Shown here: positions 11,371-22,700 of the stretch, piece after piece
Position numbering within the stretch: position 1 is the stretch's first letter
How the letters are laid out: every line of letters begins with the position of its first letter
Translations under genes and position numbers: made by a program
The notes under the pieces: model-generated
Database searches by the model: none
The model's input: only the letters and a program-made list of their open reading frames with translations
Told to the model about the DNA's origin: nothing
Assembly: GCA_029706075.1 (NCBI GenBank)
Contig: JAINUG010000195.1
Location: 1,162,001-1,226,000, forward strand
Reading direction: 5' to 3'
Source of the DNA: Aldrovandia affinis
Taxonomy: Eukaryota > Chordata > Actinopteri > Notacanthiformes > Halosauridae
DNA length: 64,000 nucleotides

Positions 11371-13229
11371 TGTTCACCGGCCGGCACGGTTTAACGCCAT
11401 GTAGGGAGCAGGCAGCTGCAGCTGCAGTCATCAGGACCTGAATGTAGTGGTCAAGTCTGACTCAGGCCTTGGGCATCATCAGGCCCCACCGCGAGCCTGC
11501 ATGTGCACGGACCTCCAGCGGCTGTGGGACTGCTGTTTTCTGCAGGTTTAAACCCCTGGCTCTTTCTGGATTAGACAGGCCGCTTCTTTGCTAGCCGTGT
11601 TACTGTCTACGCTACCAAGAGGAAACTGGCACATCAGCTCACATGACATGAAAAATCATGTTCCTGGTAGGAACGACCATCGGTGCCAACATTTCCCGTC
11701 TGACGACGGACACTGTGCCAGTGCGCCTGTCTGTTCTTGCTTGAGGCCTCCTTTGGATCGGCCTGATCTGACAGAAATACTGCTCGTTTAATTGTTATTT
11801 TTTTGACGGCTGATCTTTTTTTTTTTTTTTTTCATGTAAGCCACACCTTGGTTGTCATCATTAAAATGAAGGAGGCCACAGAATATATCGGCACGAAAAC
11901 ACAAAACAAACGCAGAGTCGACCACTGCGCCTTTCTCGGGGGAAGAATAGCCAGCAGATGTTAGAGGCGGAGCACAAACGTGCGAGTGTCGGCCTTCGAT
12001 ATCTCTTCCAGTCCCCCGGAGCAGCGCCGCTGTTCACACAAACCCGCTATTAAAGGACGGACGATCTTGTAAGGGCTCGCTTCTGGATGACACTCCATCA
12101 GTGGCTTGGCAGTAACAATTAGAAACATTCAGCAAATGATCCAGAGAAATGTCACAGACATGATCAAGGGCGCTCAAGGACGCAATTTAGTGCCTGCAAA
12201 ATCCAATGAGGGACCAATCTCCGATACGTTTTCTGTTCAGAGATGTTTTATGTTTGCTTTGCGCAGCTCAGCCACCCCACCCCCCCCTCCGGGGACACAC
12301 TGCCCACCCTGAGGTTACAGCTCACTGGGAGAGACGGGGAAAAAACAAACAAGCTTAAATCATTATGTCCCAAACAACGGTTTCAGAGGATTGCTTTTCC
12401 AGTCTAATTGCCCGACGTGAACTTGAGAATTGCCCAACGCCAGCAGGGATGTCTGTCAACATAGAGGGCCGACCGGAAAACCACATTTCTTTTCAAAAGG
12501 CAAACTGTGAAGACGCTCTCTGACGGTTTATTGCGGTTTATTGCTGCGCTATCTCCCAATCTTTACGCGGTGCTCTTTCACACAATGGGGACCTGGCTAC
12601 CTGCTCTACAGATGAAACTGACACCAAAGCCCTCAGTTCCCAATTAGAGCATGCCCTGTACAAGTGTCCGTCACAAATTCTTCCATACGGAGTTCCCCAA
12701 CCGCCCCCGACCGCTCAGCTTACTCCAACGAGGGCAACGGTGTTAATTAAACATCTTCGCAAGCAATGGCTTTCCATCCTAATAACGCTCAACAATCCTG
12801 CACAGGTTTGAGCCGAACTGTGATCGCAAAGGCACTTCAATGAGGCCAGGGGACTGGTGCCATTCTTGGTGCCAAAAATGTAACTCCAGGAACCAAAGAA
12901 CAAAGTTTACAAGTCCCCCCTCTACCTCTGTCGGAATTGTGATCAGTCGGTACGGCCACGTCCAGACAGACGCATCCTAGCAACACTGCCAGGCAGTAAA
13001 AGTGCACAGCGTGACATCGGAACCTTTTGTAAACAGAGTGGCGAGAGATTACGGTCTCAGGAATTTAAACAGCGGCCCTCTCAGACAAGCGACTGTGACT
13101 GCTACATGATGCTCGATAACCACGGTGTCTGCGCGGGCTACACAGGGCTCAAGCTGCTCCAGCCTGAGAGGCCTTGACCCTGCTGATCAACACAGAAACT
13201 CAGAGCCGGTCTGTTTTACTCTCCCACCC

Positions 13230-13520
13230 TTCTTCTTCTTTTTTTATTTGCCCTCCTCCATGAACCCGCCCCACCGCCCGTCACTACGGGGCAGGCTAAT
13301 AGGTCGGCGATGATCCACCTCCTCCGAGACGGAACTCGCCCACCTACTTTATAGGGACGCCCTTCGCGCTTCTCGGCGAGCTCGTGCCGGCTCACCTTCC
13401 CCCCCTCCCCCTGGGTCGGACAGCCAATCAAACCGCCGCCCCCAATCGGGGCTCTTGGCCAGGGCCAGTCTGGCACAGCTGGGTTTCGAACCACGTCTGC
13501 AGTAGGCAACTTGCATTTAT
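13230..13520 (-). repeat. SINE-C copy
   Basis: A minus-strand copy with head box-B-like GGTTCGAAACCC near 13480 and a CTCGGAGGAGGTGGATCAT body. It is truncated at the 3' end. Confidence 0.75.
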
Positions 13521-14409
13521 TCTTTAACACTTTATTCTCGAAAGGCTGCACATTGGTTAAACTAATCTTTTGGCTGGGTCCAGTGGCCATTAAGGAATCT
13601 ATCCCCCAGTGGAAGCTCAGTTGGGTGAGTACTAGAGGCAAACGGGGCACATCGGAAAACTCTGCTGCTACTAGGAGTCAATAAGCAAACGTCTGCTGTT
13701 TAGAACTACAGTGAAAACGTCTCAACTTACAAACCGCAGCATTAAAAAAGAAGACAAAGGACAGTCGGGATTAGAGATTTAAGATCTGAGCTGCCACATT
13801 TCTCAGCCACTCCCTTACCTTGAGCGTTCATCTAAAAGCAATATTCTTCCGTTAGTTTTTAAAAACTTGACATTGGCATTTTGCACTGTCATGCAATGTT
13901 TGTTAGAAATCTGCTGAGCTGATATTTAACAGCTCAGGGTAATAATAAATTCCTCCTCTCTATACAGCTCTGTCGCTTGTGCAATTCAAAAACTAAACAA
14001 CTTTACGATTCCTTGCCTTCCCTTAACCCAATTTTTACACGCAAAACGTCAAGTTCAGGTTTCAATAAAGCACAGGAATAGGAATGATCTTTCACAAAAG
14101 GATAACTTGGGGGTTTAGAACAAAAAATGATTATTATTTAAGTGGACAAGTGCAACAACTTGCAAGACACGGCATATTTCTCGTGACTTAAACCAAAGCT
14201 GTATTTTTATACTACAGCACAGCAAGAGAAGGGTCACTTTTTGAGTTTTGTTCAAGTCTTGACTGACTTGTTTTTTAACGCAATGGGCGTGATCATGAGC
14301 CCGCCGTCGAAAACTCTCCACAAATCCACACCAACAACCAACAAGCGAATCCAAACCATATAACCACCAACGTCAGGTTGCTTCTTCGCGAGACCGCACT
14401 CTCTCTCAC

Positions 14410-14625
14410 CTTGAAGTTGCTGGAGTTCACCCAGGAGGTGGCGATGCCGTCCACCATGCGGTCCAGCGCCGTCTGGTCTTGCTCCAGGTCGTGGGACTTC
14501 TGCTTGTCCGTGATGTAGTCTATGAGCTCCTGTCCCACCTGTAGCCGTCGCCCCACGTCCTTCTGCATCACCTGAGCTAAGCAGTGCTCCATGCTGGGTT
14601 CCATGTTCAACCCCCCGCCCCTTCG
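14410..14625 (-). CDS. CLASP1: CLASP1 first main coding exon (CLIP-associating protein 1)
   Basis: CLASP proteins bind microtubule plus ends through TOG domains and promote rescue at the cell cortex and kinetochores. Coding bases 14604-14410 give 65 residues starting MEPSMEHCLAQV. They include QKDVGRRLQVGQELIDY and VDGIATSWVNSSN, very close to the known CLASP1/2 N-terminus, where the first TOG domain begins. The exon ends in AAG followed by GTGAGAG, a good donor. An acceptor (TTTTTGGTAG) ends just above 14625, leaving 21 bases before the start codon. Joining to the upstream exon at 17718 would place that exon's terminal ATG in frame, adding eight residues. I prefer the internal ATG because it matches the family. 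CLASP1 rather than CLASP2 rests on the linkage to NIFK and TSN. Confidence 0.9.
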
Positions 14626-17600
14626 CTACCAAAAAAATATATCACTGGCAAGACAAGGGAGGGAAAGCAAACGGGCAAACCTGCGGTGTTTGTATGCCCC
14701 CCCTCTCCCGGAGAAGAAAAAAAAAAAAAAAGAGAGAGAGAACACACGCAACTTTTTATTTTTATCCCAAAAGGGTTGACCCTAGATTTGCCCAGGGCAA
14801 GTAAGATACCACAGCTCAGAGATGTGAGTTTGAGAATGGCAACAATGCACCATGTGTGTCTGGACGGCAGCTGGTGCTGGTGGTGGTGGTGGTGGTGGCG
14901 ATGGTGGGGTTTTTGTTTTTTTAAGAGCCCGAACACAGCTAGCAGCAGCAGTACTGATGACAGCAGCAACAGCGGTAACTGGAGACGGAGAGGGAGGGGC
15001 CGGTGGGGCTGTGCTTCATAATTCAGTAGCGCATCCTTCCTGGGGAGCCCTGTGTGGGGCGAGATGAAGAAGGCAGCGTTTAGCACCCGCGGCCCTCCAA
15101 CAAAAAAAAGGTGCCATTGCACGCTGTCATTCGCCCCCTTCCCAGACAGTCTGCAATGCATTGTGGGTCATGTTTTACTACACGTGGGTGACACGAATCA
15201 TTGCAGACATGCCCCTCTGTGCTCTGTACTTCTGGTTTGTTGACAGCGCACATGTTCACGATAGGGAAGCTGTGTGAAATTATGAATTCTGCAGTGTAGT
15301 GTAATGGTTAGGGACTGGGCTTGCAACTCAAGAGTTTGCTGGTTCAATTCCCAGGTGGAGAACTGCCATTGTACCCTTTAGCTAAAGGTACTTAACCTGA
15401 ATTGCTACAGTAAAAATATCCGGCTGTATAAATGGATTGTATGTAAAGAAATGTAGACCGTGTAAGTTGCTCTGGATAAGAGCGTCTGGTAAATGCCTAA
15501 AATGTAAAATGTAAAATGCAGTCTGCTTTACAAGGCATCTAAGGATGTCAAAGGAGAAAACTCAGATCTGCACCATGCATTTATGAATCTTCTAAGGGCT
15601 ATTTACTTGCCATGTGCTTGTTACGTCTGACTAAACACTTCCTTGTGGAATCAAGTTTCAAATAGCCTACTTGAAGCCTACGTTTCCCAGAAAATTGAAA
15701 TTGATTTCAAGCTCCAACCAGACATAGCCTACATGTTGTACAGCTAAAGGTAACACAGGCCACGGGTCATTTCTCTGCACAGCCTCGAGTAACAATTAAA
15801 TGGAGCACACAAACTCAATTCAGGTGAACACCACTGAGAATATAAGAACAGTCACCTTAGATATCATCCACTTCCCCCACCTACTGACAGTACAAACAAA
15901 CAAAACAGCTGTTAGCCTCATTCTCAGAGATATTGTGACAGCAAGGAATTGAGGAGCTGTAGCATATGACACAGACACGCAGAGGGTCATGTGGAACAAT
16001 ATTTGAGTCTCCCCTTTTCCCCAAAGCCAAATTAAATCATTAAAAGAAGGGCATAGTCATATGACTGCATGAACAGAAGTGTGTTGGTTGTATGCACAGG
16101 TTCAGTGCACCCACTGAACCCTTTAGCAAAGGAAACCTGAAATGTTTCAGTGTTAAATAATGGAAAATGGAAAATAATGTACAAATGTTAGGCATCACAC
16201 AGAGTAAAGTCATCTGCCAAGCAGAACAATAATAATAATAATAATAATAAGTGCACTTCTCTCACAACAGTTTTTTTGACAATATGAGATGCAAAGATAT
16301 TGATTTGTGTCTGTAGTAAGCATTCTTTCATTGGCCACGTGTCCATTTTAATGTCAAGTACCAGTGTCCAGCACAGCAGAGATGGCATGTATTAATTATT
16401 TACCAAATGGGGGGCATTCCTAAACAATGCACTTTTGACGCATACATTTCTTGAAGCATCAAATACGCTATAACAATATATTTATGTTAATCTTTTTTTA
16501 TTTCCACCATAACATATTTATGCAGCGCCATTCTAAAAAAAACAGTCTAAATGAAAAGTTCTAGACTATCGCCTTTCGAAATCAGTCAGTTTTCCTTTTA
16601 GGAAATTATAGCTGGCAGTCGAAGTCGCACACAAGCCTCTGATATTAAAAAGGATTCTCGCGAGCTCTAATATTACAAGCACCGTCCATTATTTGATCCC
16701 AAGTACAATGAAAGCTAGCTAGGGAGGATATTGCCAAACGCAGCTAACAGTCGCCCGACGATATCTTTACGCAGAAATACTCTAGGATTGTAAATACCGC
16801 GTCCAGTAAGCAAACAGTTTAGACATTTACGTAACATAAGCATCAATATTCTAATGTTATACAGCTCGGCTCTCTAACGGAATTAAAATGATAGCTACTG
16901 GTTAGCTCGCTAGCTTGTCGGTGAAAAATAAAAAGTCCAGCGAGCTAGTTAGACGACCGTGCCAGTTTGTTGACCGGTTAGCTAGTTACCTTTTTACTGA
17001 CGTTATCGTAATTAACGGTGACATATTTTTTATGAACATTTATGCCACCCAGCTAGCTAGCAATCTTGCGCTACTGACGTTTCGGCCAGTGGAGTTGACA
17101 GGACATTAGCACAACCGTTTGACCGCCATTCAGCCAATTGCGCGAGGCCCTGTTATTTACAAAATACGCCTTTGGCAACATTTTTGGCTCACTGGAAAAG
17201 TGTACCATTGTCAATCTTAAGAAATAAAATCGTGACAAATAAAATTGTGTGATACAGTAACAGTAGAAGTAGAATATTTGTAAATTATCGATAGGCAACG
17301 TAACTAGCCAACGCGACGTGAGCTAGCTAGCTATTTGTAGTTGGACCAGTACGTTTTGAATCCAGATCCAATGTAGCCAGCTAGCCAAGGCGTTCTGCTT
17401 TCTCATTGTATTGCATTCCAGGTCGCAGTTAGCAAGATAGCTACAAAAAGACCCGTTTCGCTCTGCTATTTGAACCCAACATCACCCGTCAAATAGCTTA
17501 ACAAAGGAATCAAAAAATATTAAACCCATTTTATTTTTATTTGATTAATACCGGCCGATTAACATCCTGCAATACTCGCTACAATGTCCACTATTTCATT

Positions 17601-17717
17601 GATTAGCCTGATTAGCAGACGAGCTCGTTAACAATATAGCTAGCTATAGCAAGCAATCAAACATTAACCAGGCCAAATGCGTTTATCAATGCAAAGATTG
17701 GCAATAGACGTACTTAC
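14626..17717 (-). other. CLASP1: CLASP1 first intron (inferred)
   Basis: This lies between the donor at 17717 and the acceptor at 14626. It contains a GGT/CCA trinucleotide run near 14875, one SINE-B at 15290-15522 and an ATT run near 16230. No exon or RNA gene was recognised from 15523 to 17700. Confidence 0.5.
15290..15522 (+). repeat. SINE-B (tRNA-derived), full length
   Basis: The tRNA-like head (GTGTAATGGTTAGGGA, GGTTCAATTCCC) is followed by a CTTAACCTGAATTGCT body. The GCTCTGGATAAGAGCGTCTG tail ends in AAATGTAAAATGTAAAATG repeats. Confidence 0.85.
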
Positions 17718-17850
17718 CATGCCCAGCTCTTTGCAATTTGTGTCGCTAATTGAAAAAGGGTTTTCTTATTAGCTAACCAGGACGATTCTGCATTTAAGAC
17801 AGCGGCATCGAGGCTCCTAACCACCCCGCACACTGTGCGCTGTTTGCAGG
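17718..17850 (-). other. CLASP1: CLASP1 5' exon (mostly untranslated, predicted)
   Basis: On the minus strand GGGCATG is followed by GTAAGTAC, a near-consensus donor, at 17717. The exon lies next to an NRF-1-type motif and between CLASP1 and NIFK, where a CLASP1 first exon is expected. The transcription start is not visible, so the upper boundary is approximate. Confidence 0.5.
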
Positions 17851-17869
17851 ACAAGAATGGAGGCGCCGC

Positions 17870-17881
17870 TGCGCATGCGCG
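17870..17881 (-). promoter_or_regulatory. NRF-1-type motif in the CLASP1 promoter
   Basis: TGCGCATGCGCG matches the palindromic NRF-1 consensus that is common in CpG-type vertebrate promoters. It lies about 150 bases from the predicted 5' exon donor. Binding is not shown by sequence alone. Confidence 0.6.
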
Positions 17882-19795
17882 ACCAAATGCATGGGCACCG
17901 ACACGCGCTTCCTGGCCGACTGCTGGTTGCGCTGCAGTACTACACTAACTTTACATTTTAAGCGTTTAGCAGACGCTCTTATCCAGAGCGACTTAATGTG
18001 CATTAATACGGGGTATGATCAATCATTGTTCGGCAGGAGATCAGTGCAGTAATACAGCGATAGACATTGTTGTCAGCTGTCATTACTTTGGCTTGTAAGT
18101 AAATGATGGGTCACTTTGGTCAACGCCGAAACTTAACTGGTTAAGAAAGCTCTTGAGAATAGTAGCATGCCAGGTAAATTGTTTACGACCCTTTAATGTT
18201 TTTTATCTCGTTTGAACATGCCACCATCAAACCAGCGCGTTTCCGTTCAGGGTGAGCTGCAGAGAGAGTGACGAGGGGATTTCAAAATGGTGTAATTTAT
18301 AGCTCGCTAACTAGAAAGAAAGGGAATGCAGCCAACAACATTTCAGCTCTGGATTAAACATTTCTGCTTTTGAAGTCAAGTTGCGTGGCCAACGACATAT
18401 GAATGTCGACCTTCCTGGTCACGATGTGGTTGGGATAAAATTGCTGGGTGATGATTTGTTTTAAGTTGTTGTTTTGGTTGCCTTTGACTGAGATTGGGGA
18501 AACGGTGTTGTCTCTCACTCAATGACACTAAGCGCCATAGAAGGCAAAAAGTTCGGCAAAGTAGTCACAACAAACATGCCTCTGCTTGTTGTTTTAATTC
18601 CACACAGAAGCACTTCGGGTATTTACAATCCCCATCCATTCAGAATCAAAGAAAATATCTCGTCTAAAATTCATCAGTTGTGGTAAACCGAAAACCGCAC
18701 TAAATAGCTTCATAATGCAAGTGACGTCTTTGCGTCTTTGGCCGTACACCTTCAATTAAATAACATTAGTGTAATGACGTCATTTAAATTATACGCCCCT
18801 ATTTTGAATCGATACAAACGGTGCCTGATCATTGGTTATTTTAAAACCGTGTTTGCATGTTAAAAAGAGAAGCAATCGGTTTTGATTTTGAGGTTTTCGA
18901 TCGACTCAACATGATCCGACTGGTATGTCTCTAGAACAAAAGTTCGTAATAAGTGTTCTGATGGACTGATTTCAGCGTTCAACGTTAACACATTTTTGAA
19001 AATACGTTTCTATGGCGCCATCTTGTGGTCATGGCGTCAGCAGGCAAAGTTGAGGGAACAATGAATTTCCGGATGAGACAATGGGTTTGCAATATGGGTG
19101 GGCCAGTAGCGAAACCTAGAGACAAATGATTTGCAGTGGGAGCTGGTGCTTGTAGGTAGTGTGCTTAACGAGCGCTTAAATAAACACTGGTGCAAATTAA
19201 AATTGCAGTTCAACCCAATGCAATGGTAATTTCAGAAATGTCTAAAGAATACATTTCGTTATGGTAGAAATTGTAACCTGTTTAAATACAAATTAATGAA
19301 CTCCCCCAAGAGAGGAATGTTGAAGGTGGCAGGTAAAGTTTCTTCATACATTTCAAGTTACATATGGACAACACCATCATGTTTAAGTATACCACACGAT
19401 TCAGATTTACTTTAAACAAGTCCTTTGACATTATGCACAATGAACAATTACACATAATTTTGCATATATAACTCAAGCGACTGAGTCTGGGCAAATTCAG
19501 GTATTCTTGAGAGGAAGATGCACGAGTTGGATGCAATCACACCCAAAAAGGAACCGAATCTCAATAATTACAGGGGGGCCATCGCAAACCTGGCACTCCA
19601 GAGACCATTTTGATTTTTCTCCAGATGCAGTCCCCACATATCAAAATGTTCCCCAGCCACATCAATGAGCTCCTTAGCCATTCCGGGATCTAGTATACCA
19701 ATGGCACTGTAAAATGCCATTTTAAAGAACATTTTCTATATTACAATAGTGGGAGTGGGATCAGCATTGTTGTCCATTTTATATCAGTCCTCAGT
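17882..19795. other. Intergenic region between CLASP1 and NIFK 3' end
   Basis: It holds a SINE tail fragment at 17948-17998 and a CTCF/YY1-like GCCATCTTGTGG at 19017-19028. No gene was seen. The part next to 19796 should include the NIFK 3' untranslated region. Confidence 0.5.
17948..17998 (-). repeat. SINE/LINE 3' tail fragment
   Basis: The minus strand reads GTCGCTCTGGATAAGAGCG, then TCTGCTAAACGC and TAAAATGT: the shared SINE-A/B tail with no head. Confidence 0.7.
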
Positions 19796-22700
19796 TTAAC
19801 TGACTTCCGCCCCTGCTGTCTTCTTGTTGCCTTTAGACTTTTTTGGTGCAGGTGTGGCTTTGATTATGATCTCGTCGTCGTCATCATCGTCATCGGCAGC
19901 CATTTTGAGGGATTTCCTCTTCTCCAGGACAGATGGCGTGCACAACGGGGTAACATCCTACCAGAAAAACACATCGTCTTTGTTAGCTCAGTTGATAATG
20001 CCTGATTATTTAACCTGAAATCACACCGGGGTAATAGATTCACCCTAAGGGACAGAAAAATAGTCTGTGACATCGGAGTGATTAATTATACACGTCACTG
20101 TCACGACTTTGCTAATCAGGTAGCCAACAATGTTACACTACCTAGCACCGGGTCGCCAATTCCCTCGCCTTCATCTTCGATGAAAATATCAATCAATCAA
20201 TCTTTATTTGTACAGCACCTTTCTAAACAAAGTTACAAAGTGCTTTGCACGGTAAGAGAGCAGTAGCAATATAAAATACTATGAGGGGCGGGGAAGGATA
20301 AAGAGTAAACATAAAACAAGACATAAAACAAGCAAAATAATAAAATACAGAAAATTAACAATAAAAATAAGGTATTAAATGCAATTAAACACAAGGGAAT
20401 AAAAGTGGGTCTTTAGGCGTTGTTTAAAAATAAATAAAATATAATTTATATAGTCTAATTTTTTTGCCAACTAGCCAAATGCAACAGTGACACTCACAAG
20501 TAGGGACTGACTATGTAAATTAGCTAGGTAGGATTATTTCATCTTAAAAATGATAACAGTCCCATCCATTACAGAAACTGTGGGCACATGGGTTTCATTG
20601 CACTGCTACTAAAGCAAGCAATAAGCTTAATGTACCATTTTCCTTTGGGCACAGTTATCTTGCCCCAGATAACAGACACATCTGGGGCAATTTTCAGACT
20701 CTGCCTACAAATATTTCCTTCTGCAATGTGACAGTGGATACATTTTAATATCCTAAGTATACTATTTAAATGAACATCAGTGAAGTCAAACTTATCTTTA
20801 AAATTCACGGAACGCAAATCCCATATTAAACAATCACGTTCCGTGCTGAGGCGCACCCTTGCATTCCACACAAATGCATCTCCTCATTCTATATACCTAT
20901 GCATTCTCCATTCAAACTTAAACCCGAGAAACTTCCTTTTTGAACCTGGTTTTAAATGATAAAATAAGATATAAAAAAACTATTGTCTAGTCATTTCAAA
21001 GCTCCAATCTTGACGCATTCTCCATTTATCTCAAATTTGACTCTCCCATTTTCTTCCAGGAAACCGGACTGGGGTTATGGTTGAAAGTCCGGTCAAAGTT
21101 TGACAAGCCAGTGATCAAGTTTTGAATTTGGAATTACAACTCACTCAAGAAGACCACTTAAATTGTTTTTACGAATTCAAAAGCTGTTTACTGTAATTTA
21201 CAACAAGACACACAATCCGGGGATCCGATCACTTGAATTATCCAGGTCTCTCCACAATACGATGCTTTCATCAGGCTTGTCCCATTATAATTCTGTTTAC
21301 ACATATTTCAAGGTAGGAACCTTCATTTGACATGAAGACAGATGGCTGTTGCTCCACTTTATAAAACGCTTTATGAAAACACAGTAATAAAACATGCGTA
21401 GTCATGTGAAGCATACGGATACATGTAGCATGCGTTATTACTTACTTGACTGCAAATTGATGAATTGGCGTCATCTGTGGCCTTTTTCTTTTTGAGCACT
21501 TGAGAAGCCTTCAGATAGTAATAAAGACAGTATTTAAAAAACTTTTTTTTTTTGTATTCGAGTCATTTATAGTGGTATCCACATTACAACACATTTATAG
21601 CACATTCAAGTTCAGCTTTTACATTTAGAAATTTAAGTAATAAAGAAAAAAGAAGAAGTCTTTTCCAGTACGAAGGTCAGACTTACGAATCCTGGGAAGT
21701 CGTAATCGATTCCCTTCTCCGCCAGCTTCTTGCGCAGCTTGGCTTCTTTCTGCAGTAGTTTGCTGGTCATCTGCTTGGCCTCCCGTTTCGTGTGAGTCTT
21801 GTTGTACCGCTTGACTGCGGGGAACGATGGCTTTTTAAACATCTTCTGGCATCCCCTAAAGAGCCGGCTGTGGACCTTGTCAGGAGGGACTATACTGCCT
21901 ATTCGGACGAGGAGAGGAAAAATGGACTTCACATTCATACATTTTTTTATTTTCAGATTTTTCTCCCATTTTGGCATCCAATTACACCCGCTATTTTCAT
22001 GTCAATCCCCCCCTCGTACTACGAATTCGCTGCCGTAGCCCTTTGACTGGCGGTGTCGAAGGCGACGCATCGTCTCTTTCGAGACGGCACTCGCCAAGCC
22101 GTCGATCATAACTCCGGCACCCCAGAGCCACTCCTGTGCGCAGCGAACATCCTGTCGGCTTCCCTCCCCCTCTCCCTGGCCCCCTCATTCATACATTTTA
22201 CATTTTAAGCATTTAGCAATGCTCTTATCCAGAGCGACTTACAAAATGAGCAGGCCATTCCACAGGCCACAAACGACAGCATCGGAAAGGTAACCCTGCA
22301 CTTCTCATACTCACATTTTATTAGCCTTTCTCCCATGAGGTAGTTATTCATGGTTTCCGCAACGATTTTGGCCACTTCATCGCAGTCAAACTCCACAAAG
22401 GCATAGCCTTTGCTCCCACCAGTCTAAAAATAACCATGTAACGGTACAAGCTTAATTCACCAAACCAAACTTTAGTTTTATTGGGTTTAAAAATTTTTAT
22501 TTTGCAGAGATTTCAACTGTGGGCACATGGGTTTCATTGCACTGCTACAGAAGCAAGCAATGAGCTTAATGTACCACTTTTGTATAGGCACAGTTATCTT
22601 ACCCAAGATGACTAAAACATCTGGGGTAATTTTCAGACTGTGCCACCTAACACTTCCTTGTAAAAATAGAGAATATGGCATCTCAAGTTAAGTATTTTTT

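Larger units (their letters stand above)
1..14409 (-). other. CLASP1: CLASP1 intron (continues off the left edge)
   Basis: This stretch follows the splice donor of the first main CLASP1 coding exon, so it is inferred to be intron. No exon resembling the next part of a CLASP TOG domain was found on the minus strand. It holds repeats listed separately (Tc1 remnant, SINEs, MITEs, a CA run and a long GA/GTGTGA minisatellite). A CpG-rich part around 5.3-5.8 kb has no recognisable gene. Unlisted parts at 1660-3560, 3860-4730, 8600-9740, 11400-13200 and 13560-14100 show no gene I can support. Confidence 0.6.
20015..20720 (-). repeat. Duplicate of the NIFK intron 1/exon 2 boundary, inside intron 5
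   Basis: Apart from a LINE-like insertion at 20189-20448, this stretch aligns along its length with 23102-23545. It includes the first 27 bases of NIFK exon 2 with its acceptor (20018-20044), intron segments such as ACTAGCCA...GCAAC and TAGGATTATTT, and the whole snoRNA-like sequence. The exon piece has small changes that break its frame. Confidence 0.85.

Noticed and set aside
14410..14604. Assigning the exon to CLASP2 instead of CLASP1
   Set aside because: The N-terminus alone does not separate them cleanly, but linkage to NIFK and TSN favours CLASP1.
14607..15161. A minus-strand frame of 184 codons next to the CLASP1 exon
   Set aside because: Dominated by trinucleotide and homopolymer runs; no domain, and it runs across the CLASP1 acceptor.
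19017..19028. CTCF site near the NIFK 3' end
   Set aside because: GCCATCTTGTGG has a mismatch to the CTCF core and equally resembles YY1, so it is not listed as a feature of its own.
20576..20707. Reading the three 132-base segments as a dispersed transposon
   Set aside because: They occur only in NIFK introns here, always in sense, with H/ACA architecture and compensating changes; still to be tested against a repeat library.
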